Under the pieces are notes generated by a model. It was given only the letters and a program-made list of their open reading frames with translations, did no database searches and was not told where the DNA came from. A program made the translations under genes and the position numbers. A stretch of 64,000 bases of DNA, from positions 16,066,777 to 16,130,776 of the forward strand of contig NC_051141.1 of NCBI RefSeq assembly GCF_014839805.1. Reading direction: 5' to 3'. This stretch comes from Manduca sexta (taxonomy: Eukaryota; Arthropoda; Insecta; Lepidoptera; Sphingidae). Shown piece by piece: positions 12,362 to 21,145 of the stretch (position 1 is the stretch's first letter; each line of letters begins with the position of its first letter).

Positions 12362-12933
12362 CCTGCTCTGTGGATTGGGGGCGTTTGGAGAATTCCACCA
12401 CGGTATCCCCTGCCTGTCGTAAGAGGCGACTAATAGGGGCCATTGGGGGGTCGTCGGCGGGCAGCAGGGGGCCTTAGCGTACATCGTGCGCCTTTGCAGA
12501 TTCGGGGAACCCCCGGGATGGACGGCAGTGTGGAAGGTAGGCCTCATACTGCCGCTGACGCCGACAACGTCCTTCGGTGCTCGAGGACTTCTGAGCCCCC
12601 CCCCCTCCCCTACCAGGAGACGGGCCGCATCAGGCGGCACCGCGCAGGGACGGCTGTGGACGAAAACTTCGACATTTCTGTCGGAGGAAGCCCGCAGCCG
12701 TCCCAAATGCGCCGAAGAGGGCCACCGCGGAGTTTTAGCTGGTAGGCCGTGCATAGGTTAAGTTGTATATAGGGTTAGGGACTCGGCCCGGCGATCGCCC
12801 GAAGGCCAACATCATATCCGGGCGGCTCATCGCCGGGCCGCAAGGCACGGTTACCCCAACATAACCGCTCAGTCGCCTCCCAATGAAGGCTAGGCGGTAG
12901 CAATAAGATACTTTCTCCGCGACACAAAAAAAA
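12362..12933 (+). mobile_element. Internally deleted R1-like non-autonomous LINE (572 bp)
   Basis: A GC-rich island in an AT-rich region, bounded by 15-bp direct repeats and ending in an A8 tract. The left part has 'ggtatcccctgcctgtcgta' and 'agaggcgactaataggggcc', which I recognise as a 5' UTR signature of R1/Jockey-type LINEs in Lepidoptera. The right part has 'gccaccgcggagttttagct', 'ggtaggccgtgcatagg' and a GC-rich 3' UTR. No endonuclease or reverse transcriptase lies between them, so the body is lost. Frames of 145 codons (minus, 12317-12754), 100 codons (plus, 12443-12745) and 110 codons (minus, 12775-13107) run through it. I attribute them to GC richness rather than to genes. It would need an autonomous partner to move. 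Confidence 0.75.
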
Positions 12934-12948
12934 GGCATAGTTATATTC
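12934..12948. repeat. Right target-site duplication of R1-like element
   Basis: GGCATAGTTATATTC immediately follows the A-tract and pairs with 12347-12361 (14/15 identical). Confidence 0.8.
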
Positions 12949-13541
12949 GCCTAGGTGATGAATAAAGGTTTTTTTAAAATAATTTATTATTTGATTGTCG
13001 TCTCGACGAGAACAGCTATAAGTTGTGGGTCCGTTATCCAGAAGAGTTGCTAGTAAATTACATATTGTTTTATTATATAGTTTGGGATTGTATAGTATGT
13101 TATACATATTTTTTTTTCCTAGTACAAATTATAGGCGATATTAGTTTATTATTAACTATTCGATTTGAAGTAAAGGAATTATAATATTTTAGTTATGGTT
13201 CATGTTGCGAAAATTTAGGTATGAAGTATTTTATTTAATTTCTCGTAAAAACCTTGGAATAAGAAATACGAACGTTTCCGTCTGGCTGCCCATTATAAGA
13301 TAGATTAAAGAACCGACTAACCTATTTTTATAGCAACTACAATTTGTCATTGACAAGTGTGACGTCACGCCCTTCTACAACTTGAGACAAAAGCGCCATT
13401 TTCCGACTCCTGCGCATGTAAGGTGACCATCGGTTAGGTTGAGATCTGGAACTAACCTGAAAAGAAGAAAGATTATTTTAATTTTTTTGGAATTAACAAG
13501 AACTATTTTTATTTTTATACGTATTACATTATAAATGTGGT
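12949..13541. other. AT-rich spacer
   Basis: No supported gene. A slightly GC-richer patch around 13360-13440 contains 'gtgtgacgtcacgccc' (a CRE-like site) but no open frame worth calling. Confidence 0.3.
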
Positions 13542-13645
13542 GCACACAATCACACCTTTTATTCCCGAAGGGGTAGGCAGAGGCGCAACAAGTGAACCAA
13601 TTTCTGCCGTCGTACCGTAAAGCAACTACGCTACCGAAGCAGCTC
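13542..13645 (-). mobile_element. SINE family B, internally deleted
   Basis: On the minus strand: head 'gcttcggtagcgtagttgct', then a jump to 'gttgcgcctctgcctacccc' and 'ttcgggaataaaaggtgtga'. The B-box and the central 'tatcagcccgg' region are missing. It ends at an AT-rich boundary. Confidence 0.65.
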
Positions 13646-13695
13646 TAAATATTATATAATTTTAATTCAATTAGTATCAATATCAGAAAAGTGGA

Positions 13696-13870
13696 GTAAA
13701 AAAATTATGAACTGGTTCACAGGTCATAAGAAAAGAAAACGAGGTAGACCGTGCAGACGATGGGTGGATGAAATCAGAGCAATTGCAGTGGTACATGGAT
13801 GAGGGCAGCTGTTCTTTGCCAAAGGGCACAAACAGACAAAGACCCTGAGACACAAACTAATTTATCTAAT
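13696..13870 (+). pseudogene. Decayed LINE ORF2 C-terminal region
   Basis: A plus-strand frame reads KKRKRGRPCRRWVDEIRA and stops at 13799-13801. In another frame the same stretch continues W-M-R-A-A with downstream QRAQTDKDPE. The pattern basic-RGRP-x-x-RW-x-D-x-I, then W-M-R-A-A and Q-D/A-R, is the C-terminal signature of RTE/CR1-type LINE ORF2 proteins. A stop and a frameshift within 60 codons show it is dead. It lies 2 kb downstream of the separate LINE end at 11604. Whether the two share a family is unknown. Confidence 0.6.
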
Positions 13871-15504
13871 TATTTAACTATGTAATTCGTCTGAATGAAG
13901 GCTTCTTATTATAATATCAACATAACAATTAGTGAACTATATTATTATGTAATATTTCCGTATGTTTAATGTGTCGAAATAGGAAAGTATTTTTGGCATA
14001 ATAAAAACTGGTTCCCAAGATGCAGTGAAATTTTGACAGTCTACAATGTAGTCGTATTTCAGAGATTATAATATCATTGTTTAAAACAGTCCAAATATCA
14101 TTTATGTAACTTGTTTTCAATGTCTCATTATTACGTAAAATATCACATGGCAGTCACACATAACATATTTGACAAAAAGTCGTAAAATAATTAAAAAAAA
14201 AAAACAAGGAAATAAACTCAAGAATAATCATCGTTAATTACGGTTAAAACTGTATTATTTTTCTAGATAATTTAATGTATTCATGAAACTGGTTCAGACG
14301 AAGTATAAGATGTTATCAACAATTTATTACAACTTGGCTTCCATGAATATAACTGTCGGCTTTGAGAAACTGCAGTCAAAGACATAATTAACGTATTAAT
14401 TATTATTATCTAAGAATAAAACTAGCTTTTCAGAAAATGTCTTTCGGTTGTATTAGAAAAAAATTAGCTTAATGTAATCTACACTACCAACCTCAATATA
14501 AATAAAAAATACATTAAGTGCTTTTTATATAATAAATTTGATAGTAAAGATGTGATATGCTCCAAGTGCAAGGTCAATATGATGCGTACTATTGTTAAAA
14601 AAAAAAATGATTTATTACTATTTATTTTCTCTTTACAAAGGCTTGAAAGGGAATTACATTTTCAAACAACCTGTACATAAAATTACTCAACAAGACCTAG
14701 TATCAAAAAGTATTATATTAATAAAATCCACAAAGTGCCTTCAACGTGGACGCTCTACATCGCTGTGGTGCAGATGTCGTCAAAGCTAACTCGCCGACTG
14801 ATTTATGTGCACGGCCAGGGGCAATTTACGATGCAGGACGGTCACTGTCTGAGCTCTGTGCTCGATGGTTCGTCAAACACTGTTCCATTCGTATTTGCAT
14901 CGGTTTTACATTTTTTGTCTATTTCTTTGTATAGATATTTCTTGTAATATAGTTTGGTAAAGTGAGTGTTAGTAAAAAAACTATTACTATCTTGTAGATA
15001 ACGTTATAATTGAATTCTCTACGATTTTGAAGTTACTATTTTCAGTTAAGTACCTTTTTTTACCTTAAATCAAATACTTAAGTAAAATTTAGTGACTCTT
15101 TCTTTACGTTAACCCATTTCTGAGCTATGAAAAATAAGCACAGATAAAAACAGTTTTAGGAGCATAATGTTAGGTAAAATGCGACATCGTGGTTTAACAT
15201 TAATTAAAACATTTAGGTATAATAAATGAACTACGCAACTGTTACGCACTGGCGTGTAACAATATTTTTAAGAAACGGTCCTCGGAAAGTTTTTTTTTTA
15301 ATTACTTGACCGGACACCAAATAAACGGTCTACAATTATTTAAGATTGCGATTCTTGTAAAACAAATTTATTTAAGACCGCACAAAATAGTACAAATAAA
15401 AATTTAAAAACTTAAACTCTGTGAATAACCGTAAGTTAATTTTACAGGTTGAAGAATGTATTACTTTTTATCTTGTTTCTACTAGTTTTAGTTTAAATGC
15501 TTCC
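13871..15504. other. AT-rich stretch with one GC-elevated patch
   Basis: No gene I can support. 14725-14890 has near-balanced base composition, and three overlapping plus frames cross it (14592-14789, 14735-14947, 14746-14934). None shows a recognised motif or splice sites, so the patch is unassigned. Confidence 0.3.
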
Positions 15505-15531
15505 TGACATTTAATTTATAATTAAATGTCA
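15505..15531. repeat. Perfect 12-bp palindrome arms with 3-nt centre
   Basis: Left arm 'tgacatttaatt' (15505-15516), centre 'tat', right arm 'aattaaatgtca' (15520-15531). All 12 positions pair. Confidence 0.85.
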
Positions 15532-15621
15532 ATTATTTTCTATCGAAGCAGTCTTATTTAATGTGTGCAAAGACTTTTGAGTTATTTTTCGTTTAGAGTT
15601 TCTATTATATCTTCTCTCGGG

Positions 15622-15745
15622 GAGTTTTCTGTGACCACGAACGTGGCCAAGTCTTCGAAACGTCACGAGAAAATTATAATATTAATATCGCGATAAAATC
15701 TGCAAAATATTTTATTACAATATCTAATATTCGCGAAAACATAAG
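15622..15745 (+). mobile_element. Dispersed repeat, 'cttcgaaacgtc' family, copy 1
   Basis: Order of blocks: 'ctgtgaccacgaacgtggcc', 'aagtcttcgaaacgtcacga', 'gaaaattataatattaata', 'gcgataaaatctgcaaaata' and a final 'tattcgcgaaaacataag'. The same order occurs at 52545-52674 (plus), and the reverse order at 37794-37910 and 53866-53965 (minus). It resembles 3' ends reported for Penelope-like elements, but that class assignment is a guess from memory. Confidence 0.65.
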
Positions 15746-16856
15746 AAATCATTAGAATTTTTATTTCTTATTAAAATCATTTATTAATTTTCCTCTCAGA
15801 ATTTTTACACGACTTTTACAGTTTCCGATCATAAGAACTTCCAGGTTTCTTGTATTATTTGCATGAGGGCTGATATAAATGTACACAATTGGAAATCAAT
15901 TTTATATGAAAACGAAATATTGATAGTTATGTTCCTCCTTTTGTTTCGTCAAATTTCATTATAAAGCCTCCTCTAATTAATTCGTAACGAGCTAGCAGCG
16001 TTTGCGCGGTGCTTTAGGTATTAAGTTTCGTTCATTAATGTTAGCCTTAAATACGTAACAGACCATTTCAACCGTAAAATGGATGCTATTTTCCATGATA
16101 CAAAGCATTGGTTTAATTTACAAATAGTAACGCAGCATGATTCGAATTAGGGAACGCAATGTCGGGGAGGTTTTCAGTTCCGAAGCTGATTTCCGATATT
16201 CGATATTTAGCTTCGGAGAGATACGTATATAAACTATTTGTAATATGTAATTCACTGGGTCATCTAATAGGCTATAAATTCGGTTTTTGTATCGCAATCC
16301 TAACAATGTAATCTTTTACTATTAAATAATAATTAGTCTTAATAAAGTTTATAAATCAGTAAGTAAATTGAAAATCTACAATATATTTCATATTTTAAAA
16401 ACAATATTTAAATATAAATTAAGTAATTGAAAACTTAAACATATACACAAATTAGTTACGTTACCCGCAACAAGTGCTCTTGAATAATAGTTTTTTATTA
16501 TAAATATAGTTAGTTATTATAAATATAGTGTATTAAGCTCGTGGTTTCACCGTCGCGAAATACTTAATCCTGGAGTAACAGTTCCAGTAAGTACTTTTGC
16601 GAAATAAAATTTTGAAAGTAACTTATATGCTACCCCTATTAAATATTAAAGATTAACAGCGCCATGTATTTATAAAATGAGATTAAAAAAAAAAACAAAT
16701 ATTTTCTTCGTCATTAAATAGGGTTCATTTCAAAGGTTTTCACAAAGGAATTATAATATTGATGTAAGATTAGTAATATTTCATGTCCAGTGTACAAGCG
16801 TCGACAATGTTTTCAAATACCAATTCTTAATACATTTAGATGAACAATTCAGATAC
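15746..16856. other. AT-rich spacer
   Basis: No supported gene or clear repeat. 16493-16531 contains a short direct duplication of 'tattataaatatagt'. Confidence 0.3.
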
Positions 16857-17047
16857 AAATATTTATTTATTTAGCACTTCATATACAAATGTATACAGGC
16901 GGACTTAATGCCATAGGCATTCTCTAGCAGCCAACCTTAGGGCGGTGCCGAGATAATCATGGTAGGTGCATGAAAGGCAGGTTGAACATTTTAAAGTTCA
17001 AATAATAAATAATAAAAATATATATACATATAGAGATAAATACATAA
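16857..17047 (-). mobile_element. LINE-type 3' tail abutting the LTR element
   Basis: Contains 'ttagcacttcatatacaaat', 'gtatacaggcggacttaatg', 'ccataggcattctctagcag' and 'ccaaccttagggcggtgccg'. I recognise this string as a frequent lepidopteran LINE 3' end, normally read on the opposite strand. No ORF remains. The LTR retrotransposon target duplication begins directly after it, so the element may have inserted beside or into this older repeat. Confidence 0.5.
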
Positions 17048-17051
17048 AATA
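17048..17051. repeat. Left target-site duplication (AATA)
   Basis: AATA lies directly before the TG of the left LTR and equals the four bases after the CA of the right LTR (22369-22372). The fifth base out differs. Confidence 0.85.
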
Positions 17052-17256
17052 TGAAAGCGCAGGAGGGCCTTCATCCGAATTCATTATTACACTGATACAC
17101 TGCTTGTAGCGATTCGTCGCAACCGTGGTGCGCTGGCCGTTCTGTACCACCAAAAATACAAGCAAAGATGGTCGGCCCCGCTACCGTCGACACGACGCTC
17201 CGCTAGAGTGACTGCCGGTGTCACTCTTGACGTTGTCTTTATGAGACGCGCCGTCA
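17052..17256 (-). repeat. 3' LTR (left copy, 205 bp)
   Basis: Begins TGAAAGCGC and ends GCGCCGTCA on the plus strand. It aligns with 22163-22368 without substitutions. The only difference is a T run of three here (17238-17240) against four in the other LTR. On the element strand the LTR starts TGACGGCGCG and ends CTTTCA. It contains the same ATG that opens Gag in the 5' copy. No AATAAA is visible inside it. Confidence 0.93.
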
Positions 17257-17433
17257 CGGCCAGACTGACATACGACCGTCCTCGGGCGTCTGTAAGTTCT
17301 CTGAAACCAAAGAAGTTCTCAATCACCGCTCGTCCATCCAATAAAGGAACTAGGAACTTTGTAAATGAAATATGATTATCGACATCAAATGCAATGCTAT
17401 TTAGATTTAGACACGTTACGACTTGGACCGGAC
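17257..17433 (-). other. Sequence between tandem repeats and 3' LTR
   Basis: Non-coding end of the element's internal region. On the element strand the last 30 bases before the LTR read through 'cggtcgtatgtcagtctggc' and are not purine-rich, so no conventional polypurine tract for plus-strand priming is visible. A 161-codon minus frame (17087-17572) runs across this segment and through the LTR. It has no recognisable domain, and I do not call it a gene. Confidence 0.6.
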
Positions 17434-17573
17434 GAGTGCATCCCTTCAACCAACCTTTCCAGGTGTGGCCCGGACGACACTGTCCTTTCGACCAGCCGAA
17501 ATCACACATACCATCTGGAGCAAGTGAGTGTATCCCTTCAACCAACCTTTCCAGGTGTGGCCCGGACGACACT
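17434..17573 (-). repeat. Two copies of a 48-bp unit, 92 bp apart
   Basis: 17434-17481 and 17526-17573 are near-identical ('atcccttcaaccaacctttc' then 'caggtgtggcccggacgaca'). The sequence between them ('gaccagccgaaatcacacat', 'accatctgg') looks like a diverged form of the neighbouring 68-bp unit ('gaccaggataaactctacat', 'ctggatgag'). The two repeat classes therefore probably share one ancestral higher-order unit. Confidence 0.8.
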
Positions 17574-17575
17574 TC

Positions 17576-17939
17576 TTGACCAGGATAAACTCTACATCTG
17601 GATGAGACTAGTGAATCCCTTCAGAAAAATGGATGTCACTATCTTGACCAGGATAAACTCTACATCTGGATGAGAATAGTGAATCCTTTCGAAGAAATGG
17701 ATGTCACTATCTTGACCAGGATAAACTCTACATCTGGATGAGAATAGTGAATCCTTTCGAAGAAAAGGATGTCACTATCTTGACCAGGATAAACTCTACA
17801 TCTGGATGAGAATAGTGAATCATTTCGAAGAAATGGATGTCACTATCTTGACCAGGATAAACTCTACATCTGGATGAGAATAGTGAATCCTTTCGAAGAA
17901 ATGGATGTCACTATCTCAGCCAGGATCGACTACAAAGTG
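17576..17939 (-). repeat. 68-bp tandem array (five full units plus a diverged partial)
   Basis: The start 'ttgaccaggataaactctac' recurs at 17576, 17644, 17712, 17780 and 17848, exactly 68 bp apart. A degraded sixth start ('tcagccaggatcgactac') is at 17916. The units differ by only a few bases. The period is not a multiple of three, so the array is not a protein repeat. It lies between pol and the 3' LTR, where it could bind host factors, but no function can be read from sequence. Confidence 0.92.
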
Positions 17940-17956
17940 AATTAATGATAACACAC

Positions 17957-18279
17957 CTAAGACACCACTTCTTCATCCCATATGACCTCATCCGAATGTA
18001 CACTAAGAGTGTCTGAACCAGCTGTGAGAGTACGGGAATCGGCGGACATTGTATCCGAGCACACGGTCAAGGTGTCATAGTTATTTGGAATTAAAGTATC
18101 ACCCTGATCTGGTGTAGTTACGTTTACTAGATCAACTGACGCTTCATCGTCTGTCGCCGTCTCGGCCTCGTCACAGTTCAAAAGATTTGTTGTAATTTCA
18201 AGTAAACCATCGTGACCCTGAGGCACTGAGCGTAAATTCTCGTGGGCATACTTATATACTCGATGAGAACCGACTAAGC
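17957..18279 (-). CDS. Acidic C-terminal tail of Pol, in shifted frame
   Basis: A minus-strand frame stops at 17957-17959. Its open reading continues upstream without a start to about 18279, where it meets the end of the integrase frame with one base too few in a T run (A run on the element strand; 18280-18283). I therefore read it as the end of Pol after integrase rather than a separate gene. The last 89 codons are acidic and Ser/Thr-rich, with a short repeated motif (DTLTVCSDTM, RTLTAGSDTL). Post-integrase tails in Ty3/gypsy elements vary and sometimes guide targeting. No chromodomain is recognisable here. Confidence 0.6.
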
Positions 18280-19983
18280 TTTTAATTCATACCGGTCGTT
18301 GTCTAGTACCGCAGTTACAATAAATGGACCTCTAAATTTTCTATCCAATTTAGTTTGGTTTCGTTCGCTATTTTTAAGAAATACGAAATCACCCTTGTAG
18401 AACTGTTTTATTATTGCTCGACCTCTATTAAAACGGCGTGCCTCAGACCTTGCTGCATTTTGAATATTCGTAGACGCTGCGTCCCGAATAGTGTCGAGAT
18501 CTAAACGTTCTTGCTGACCATGGGCTTCAGAGTTTAGTTTTGACATGCCCAATGACTGAGCGCGAATCCCTAACATAAGTTCAGTAGGTGAATATTTAGT
18601 CACGGTAGATTTAGTACTGTTGAGTGCGAGTTGGATATTTCCTAGTTCATCACGCCACGTCTTATTGGGGTCGTTCTCAACAATAGTTAACAAACTTTTA
18701 AGAGTGCGCATAACCCTTTCTACCTGCCCATTTGCTCTACTGGAACCCGTCGCGATAAAGTGAAGTTGAATCTTATGCTGAGCGCAAAAACTCTTAAAAT
18801 CAGAGCTGATATAGCAACGACCTTGATCAGCAATTATTCGCTTAGGTGCCCCAAAAAGACAAACTGCTTTGCGAAGAGCGTGTATCGCGCTTTTGGCGTC
18901 AAGAGAAGAAGTATGTTCTAATAGAACATATTTGGTGAAACCATCGATAATCACTGAGCAGTATTCCTTTCGGTCGCTCTTCCCGCTGAGCTTTCCCGTA
19001 AAATCTATATGGATGGTATGCCACGGCACTGGTACTTTAGGAATTGAGTGAAGTTGAATGGGTTGAGCTCCCGATGGACCCTTCGACGCTTTGCAAATAA
19101 TACACGAATCTACAAATTTACGCACGCATTTCGACATCTGTGGAAACCAGTATTGTTCATACAGTTTATCTACTGTTTTGTCTTTGCCTAGATGCTGGAT
19201 TTCATTATGGGTATGATTAATTAATGTCCAAATTAAGGACCGCGGCACTACTGGCAACCAAGAAACTACTTTATTTCGACAGATTTTTCTATAAAGAATA
19301 CCTTCTCTAACATCATATGACTGAGCTATTGAATCGGGAAAACTATGATCATTATGTTTCGTGATAAGATCTTGTATCTCACTATCACGTTTTTGTTCGA
19401 CGGAAAGCCAATCTTGATGAAGCTCAACATATTGAACTTTCTTTGTCAATGAGTTCTCGCTTACTATGTCAACATTATTAGGTACAGGATTTCGCGAAAG
19501 GTAATCGGCGTGTTCCATACACCGCCCCTCACGATATATAATTTCAAAATCATACGCCTGCAAAACAGCCCACCACCTATGAACGCGGGGCGTAAGATCT
19601 TTTTTTGACTTTGAAGCCTTAAGTGAGTTACAATCCGTAAAAACTAAGAAATGTTTACCGTAAAGATAATGCCGGAAGTGTTCTACCGCTCGCACAACCG
19701 CTAACGTCTCCAGTTCGTACGAATGGTAACGTGATTCCGCTTTTGACGTACGTCGGCTATAATACTCCACGACATGAGGAAGATTATTTTTCTTTTGAAT
19801 AAGGATCGCCCCGTAACCTTCAGAACTCGCATCCGTGTGCAATTCTACTGGTAGCTCGGGATCAAAAATAGTTAATACCGGTTCGGATGTTAGAATACGT
19901 ATTATAGCAGTACGTATTTGCTCATACTTCTGAGTCCAAGCAATTGGTCCTTTTAGTTTCGTTAAGGGATACAACGGTCCCAC
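18274..19983 (-). CDS. pol: Pol: RNase H and integrase
   Basis: A 569-codon frame. RNase H occupies roughly residues 45-170 with TDASSEGYGAIL (D51), ELETLAVV (E92), FTDCNSLK (D117) and HADYLSRNP (D160). Integrase follows. Its zinc-binding H259-x4-H264-x29-C294-x2-C297 precedes the catalytic core: D327 in HIDFTG, D386 in IIADQG and E422 in ANGQVERV, so D386 and E422 have the canonical 35-residue spacing. RNase H removes RNA from the cDNA hybrid, and integrase joins the element DNA to host DNA. The listed first Met is not the true start. The frame connects upstream to reverse transcriptase after a 1-nt break at 20058-20061 and is cut short at its end by another at 18280-18283. All catalytic residues are present. 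Confidence 0.95.
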   Translation of the reverse strand: MGPLYPLTKLKGPIAWTQKYEQIRTAIIRILTSEPVLTIFDPELPVELHTDASSEGYGAILIQKKNNLPHVVEYYSRRTSKAESRYHSYELETLAVVRAVEHFRHYLYGKHFLVFTDCNSLKASKSKKDLTPRVHRWWAVLQAYDFEIIYREGRCMEHADYLSRNPVPNNVDIVSENSLTKKVQYVELHQDWLSVEQKRDSEIQDLITKHNDHSFPDSIAQSYDVREGILYRKICRNKVVSWLPVVPRSLIWTLINHTHNEIQHLGKDKTVDKLYEQYWFPQMSKCVRKFVDSCIICKASKGPSGAQPIQLHSIPKVPVPWHTIHIDFTGKLSGKSDRKEYCSVIIDGFTKYVLLEHTSSLDAKSAIHALRKAVCLFGAPKRIIADQGRCYISSDFKSFCAQHKIQLHFIATGSSRANGQVERVMRTLKSLLTIVENDPNKTWRDELGNIQLALNSTKSTVTKYSPTELMLGIRAQSLGMSKLNSEAHGQQERLDLDTIRDAASTNIQNAARSEARRFNRGRAIIKQFYKGDFVFLKNSERNQTKLDRKFRGPFIVTAVLDNDRYELKA

Positions 19984-20590
19984 AATACGGGTAAAACCGG
20001 GGATAAATTTTCTAAAATATGAAGCAAGACCGAGAAACTGTCTGACATGAGTAGCCGTTTTGGTTGAGGAGAATCTGCTAACGCCAGTATTTTACGAGAA
20101 TTCGGTCTTATTTCACCGGACTGAAGTGAATATCCCAAATAGTCTATTTTACGTTTCATAAACTTACATTTTTGGAGATTGAATGTGAACCCCGCTTTAG
20201 TTAACGCGCCTAATACCTTATCTAAGCGCTGCAAACCTTCAACTATGTCAGCAGAATAGCACAAAACGTCATCCATATATATCAAAGGTTTATCTTTAAG
20301 ATGACTCAGGGCTCGAGTGATGCACCTCTGATATACAGACGGAGCATTTCGTAAACCAAAAGGCATTGCAAGGTACTCATATTGCCCTTCGGGCGTGACA
20401 AATGCTGTTTTCTCCACTGTATCAGGGTGCACCACTATCTGATGAAATCCTGATGCCATGTCTAACGACGAGAAAATGCTGGCCCCGGCAAGCTGATCGA
20501 TTTGTTCCTCAATACGCGGCAAAGGATAGTGCTCAGGCTGTGTATTGGAGTTCAACTCTCGATAGTCAACACACATCCTATATGAGTTAT
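19962..20590 (-). CDS. pol: Pol: reverse transcriptase core
   Basis: The frame contains the reverse transcriptase palm: CVDYRELN near the start, FSSLDMASGFHQI with the first catalytic Asp (residue 39 counted from Met at 20576), MPFGLRNAPSVYQR, then the catalytic YMDD box (100-103) and a thumb region ending in DYLGY. It copies element RNA into cDNA inside Gag particles. After the thumb the frame runs on out of register to a stop because one base is missing at 20058-20061. The expected continuation is found intact in the next frame and joins the RNase H frame. The N-terminal part of the domain is in 20602-20832. Confidence 0.93.
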
Positions 20591-20601
20591 CCTTTTCGCA
20601 A

Positions 20602-20832
20602 CTAATAATATTGGGCTAGCAAGGGGGAGGTACTTTCGCGAATCACCCTAGCATCGAGTAATTCTTGGATCTTTTCTCTAACTATCAACTTTTCAGCGGG
20701 GGCTAATCTATATGGACACCGCTGTACAATTCTAGTTGGGTCTATTAGATTAATCTCACATTCCCCTGTTGAAACCCGGCGTGAGGGAATACCGACAGCG
20801 AAATAGTCGGAATATTTGTTTAGTAACAACAT
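20602..20832 (-). CDS. pol: Pol: N-terminal reverse transcriptase segment
   Basis: A 76-codon frame carrying the fingers start of a Ty3/gypsy reverse transcriptase: YSDYFA, CEINLIDP, PYRLAPAEK and VIRESTSP. The last motif is normally followed by a conserved A-S-P-I stretch, which is present in the next frame. Two breaks close together (a T run on the element strand at 20621-20622 and an A run at 20593-20596) separate it from the catalytic half. Its upstream edge is also a break (20833-20834), so the Met shown is unlikely to be a real initiation codon. Confidence 0.85.
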   Translation of the reverse strand: MLLLNKYSDYFAVGIPSRRVSTGECEINLIDPTRIVQRCPYRLAPAEKLIVREKIQELLDARVIRESTSPLLAQYY

Positions 20833-20914
20833 AAGCGATTTTTATCATTTCCTTGTAAATCCGTGTCAATTTTCATAACGTCCAACTTATTCGACTTTAG
20901 GTCACAATAGGTAC
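20833..20914 (-). CDS. pol: Pol linker between protease and reverse transcriptase
   Basis: A short open stretch in a third frame (about 26 codons with DLKSNKLDVMKID) sits between the end of the protease frame and the start of the reverse transcriptase frame. It is bounded by apparent 1-nt changes at 20915-20920 (an A6 run on the element strand) and 20833-20834. It has no domain of its own. I list it because it makes the whole gag-pol region continuous once single-base breaks are allowed for. Confidence 0.55.
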
Positions 20915-21145
20915 TTTTTTATTGAAAAGAAAATAAGATTATCATGGTCAATCCTAACGCACAACCCTTGGTCAAAAATATCCCTTCCAATTATAATTGG
21001 ATCGGAAATATGAGTATCAGGGACCACATGAAAAAGTAAGCTAACTGTAATTTCATCGATTGTCACACAGCTTTGGACCTGGGTGGTGCATTGGATATCA
21101 TCACCGCCTATGCCACTAAGATAAACAAGACTTTTAAGCTCAGTA
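20902..21145 (-). CDS. pol: Pol: aspartic protease, C-terminal half
   Basis: The frame carries VYLSGIGGDD and the IIIGRDIFDQG motif typical of the second half of retroviral-type aspartic proteases, which cleave the Gag-Pol polyprotein. The catalytic DSG triplet itself lies just upstream at the end of the Gag frame (FLFDSGSSCSL). The crossing point is at a C run (21146-21148; G run on the element strand) with one base more than a continuous frame allows. The break falls inside the enzyme, so it is not a programmed Gag-Pol frameshift. The longer frame to 21207 is out of register upstream of the crossing. Confidence 0.85.

Noticed and set aside
12317..12754. 145-codon minus and 100-codon plus frames in the GC-rich island
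   Set aside because: Both strands are open because the sequence is GC-rich and poor in stops. It lies within a retroposon with target duplications, and no domain is seen.
14735..14947. 70-codon plus frame in GC-balanced patch
   Set aside because: Two other frames are equally open, and there is no motif or splice support.
17087..17572. 161-codon minus frame overlapping the 3' LTR, possible third ORF or env
   Set aside because: It runs through the LTR itself, has no signal peptide or transmembrane segment, and its repeats reflect the underlying DNA repeats.
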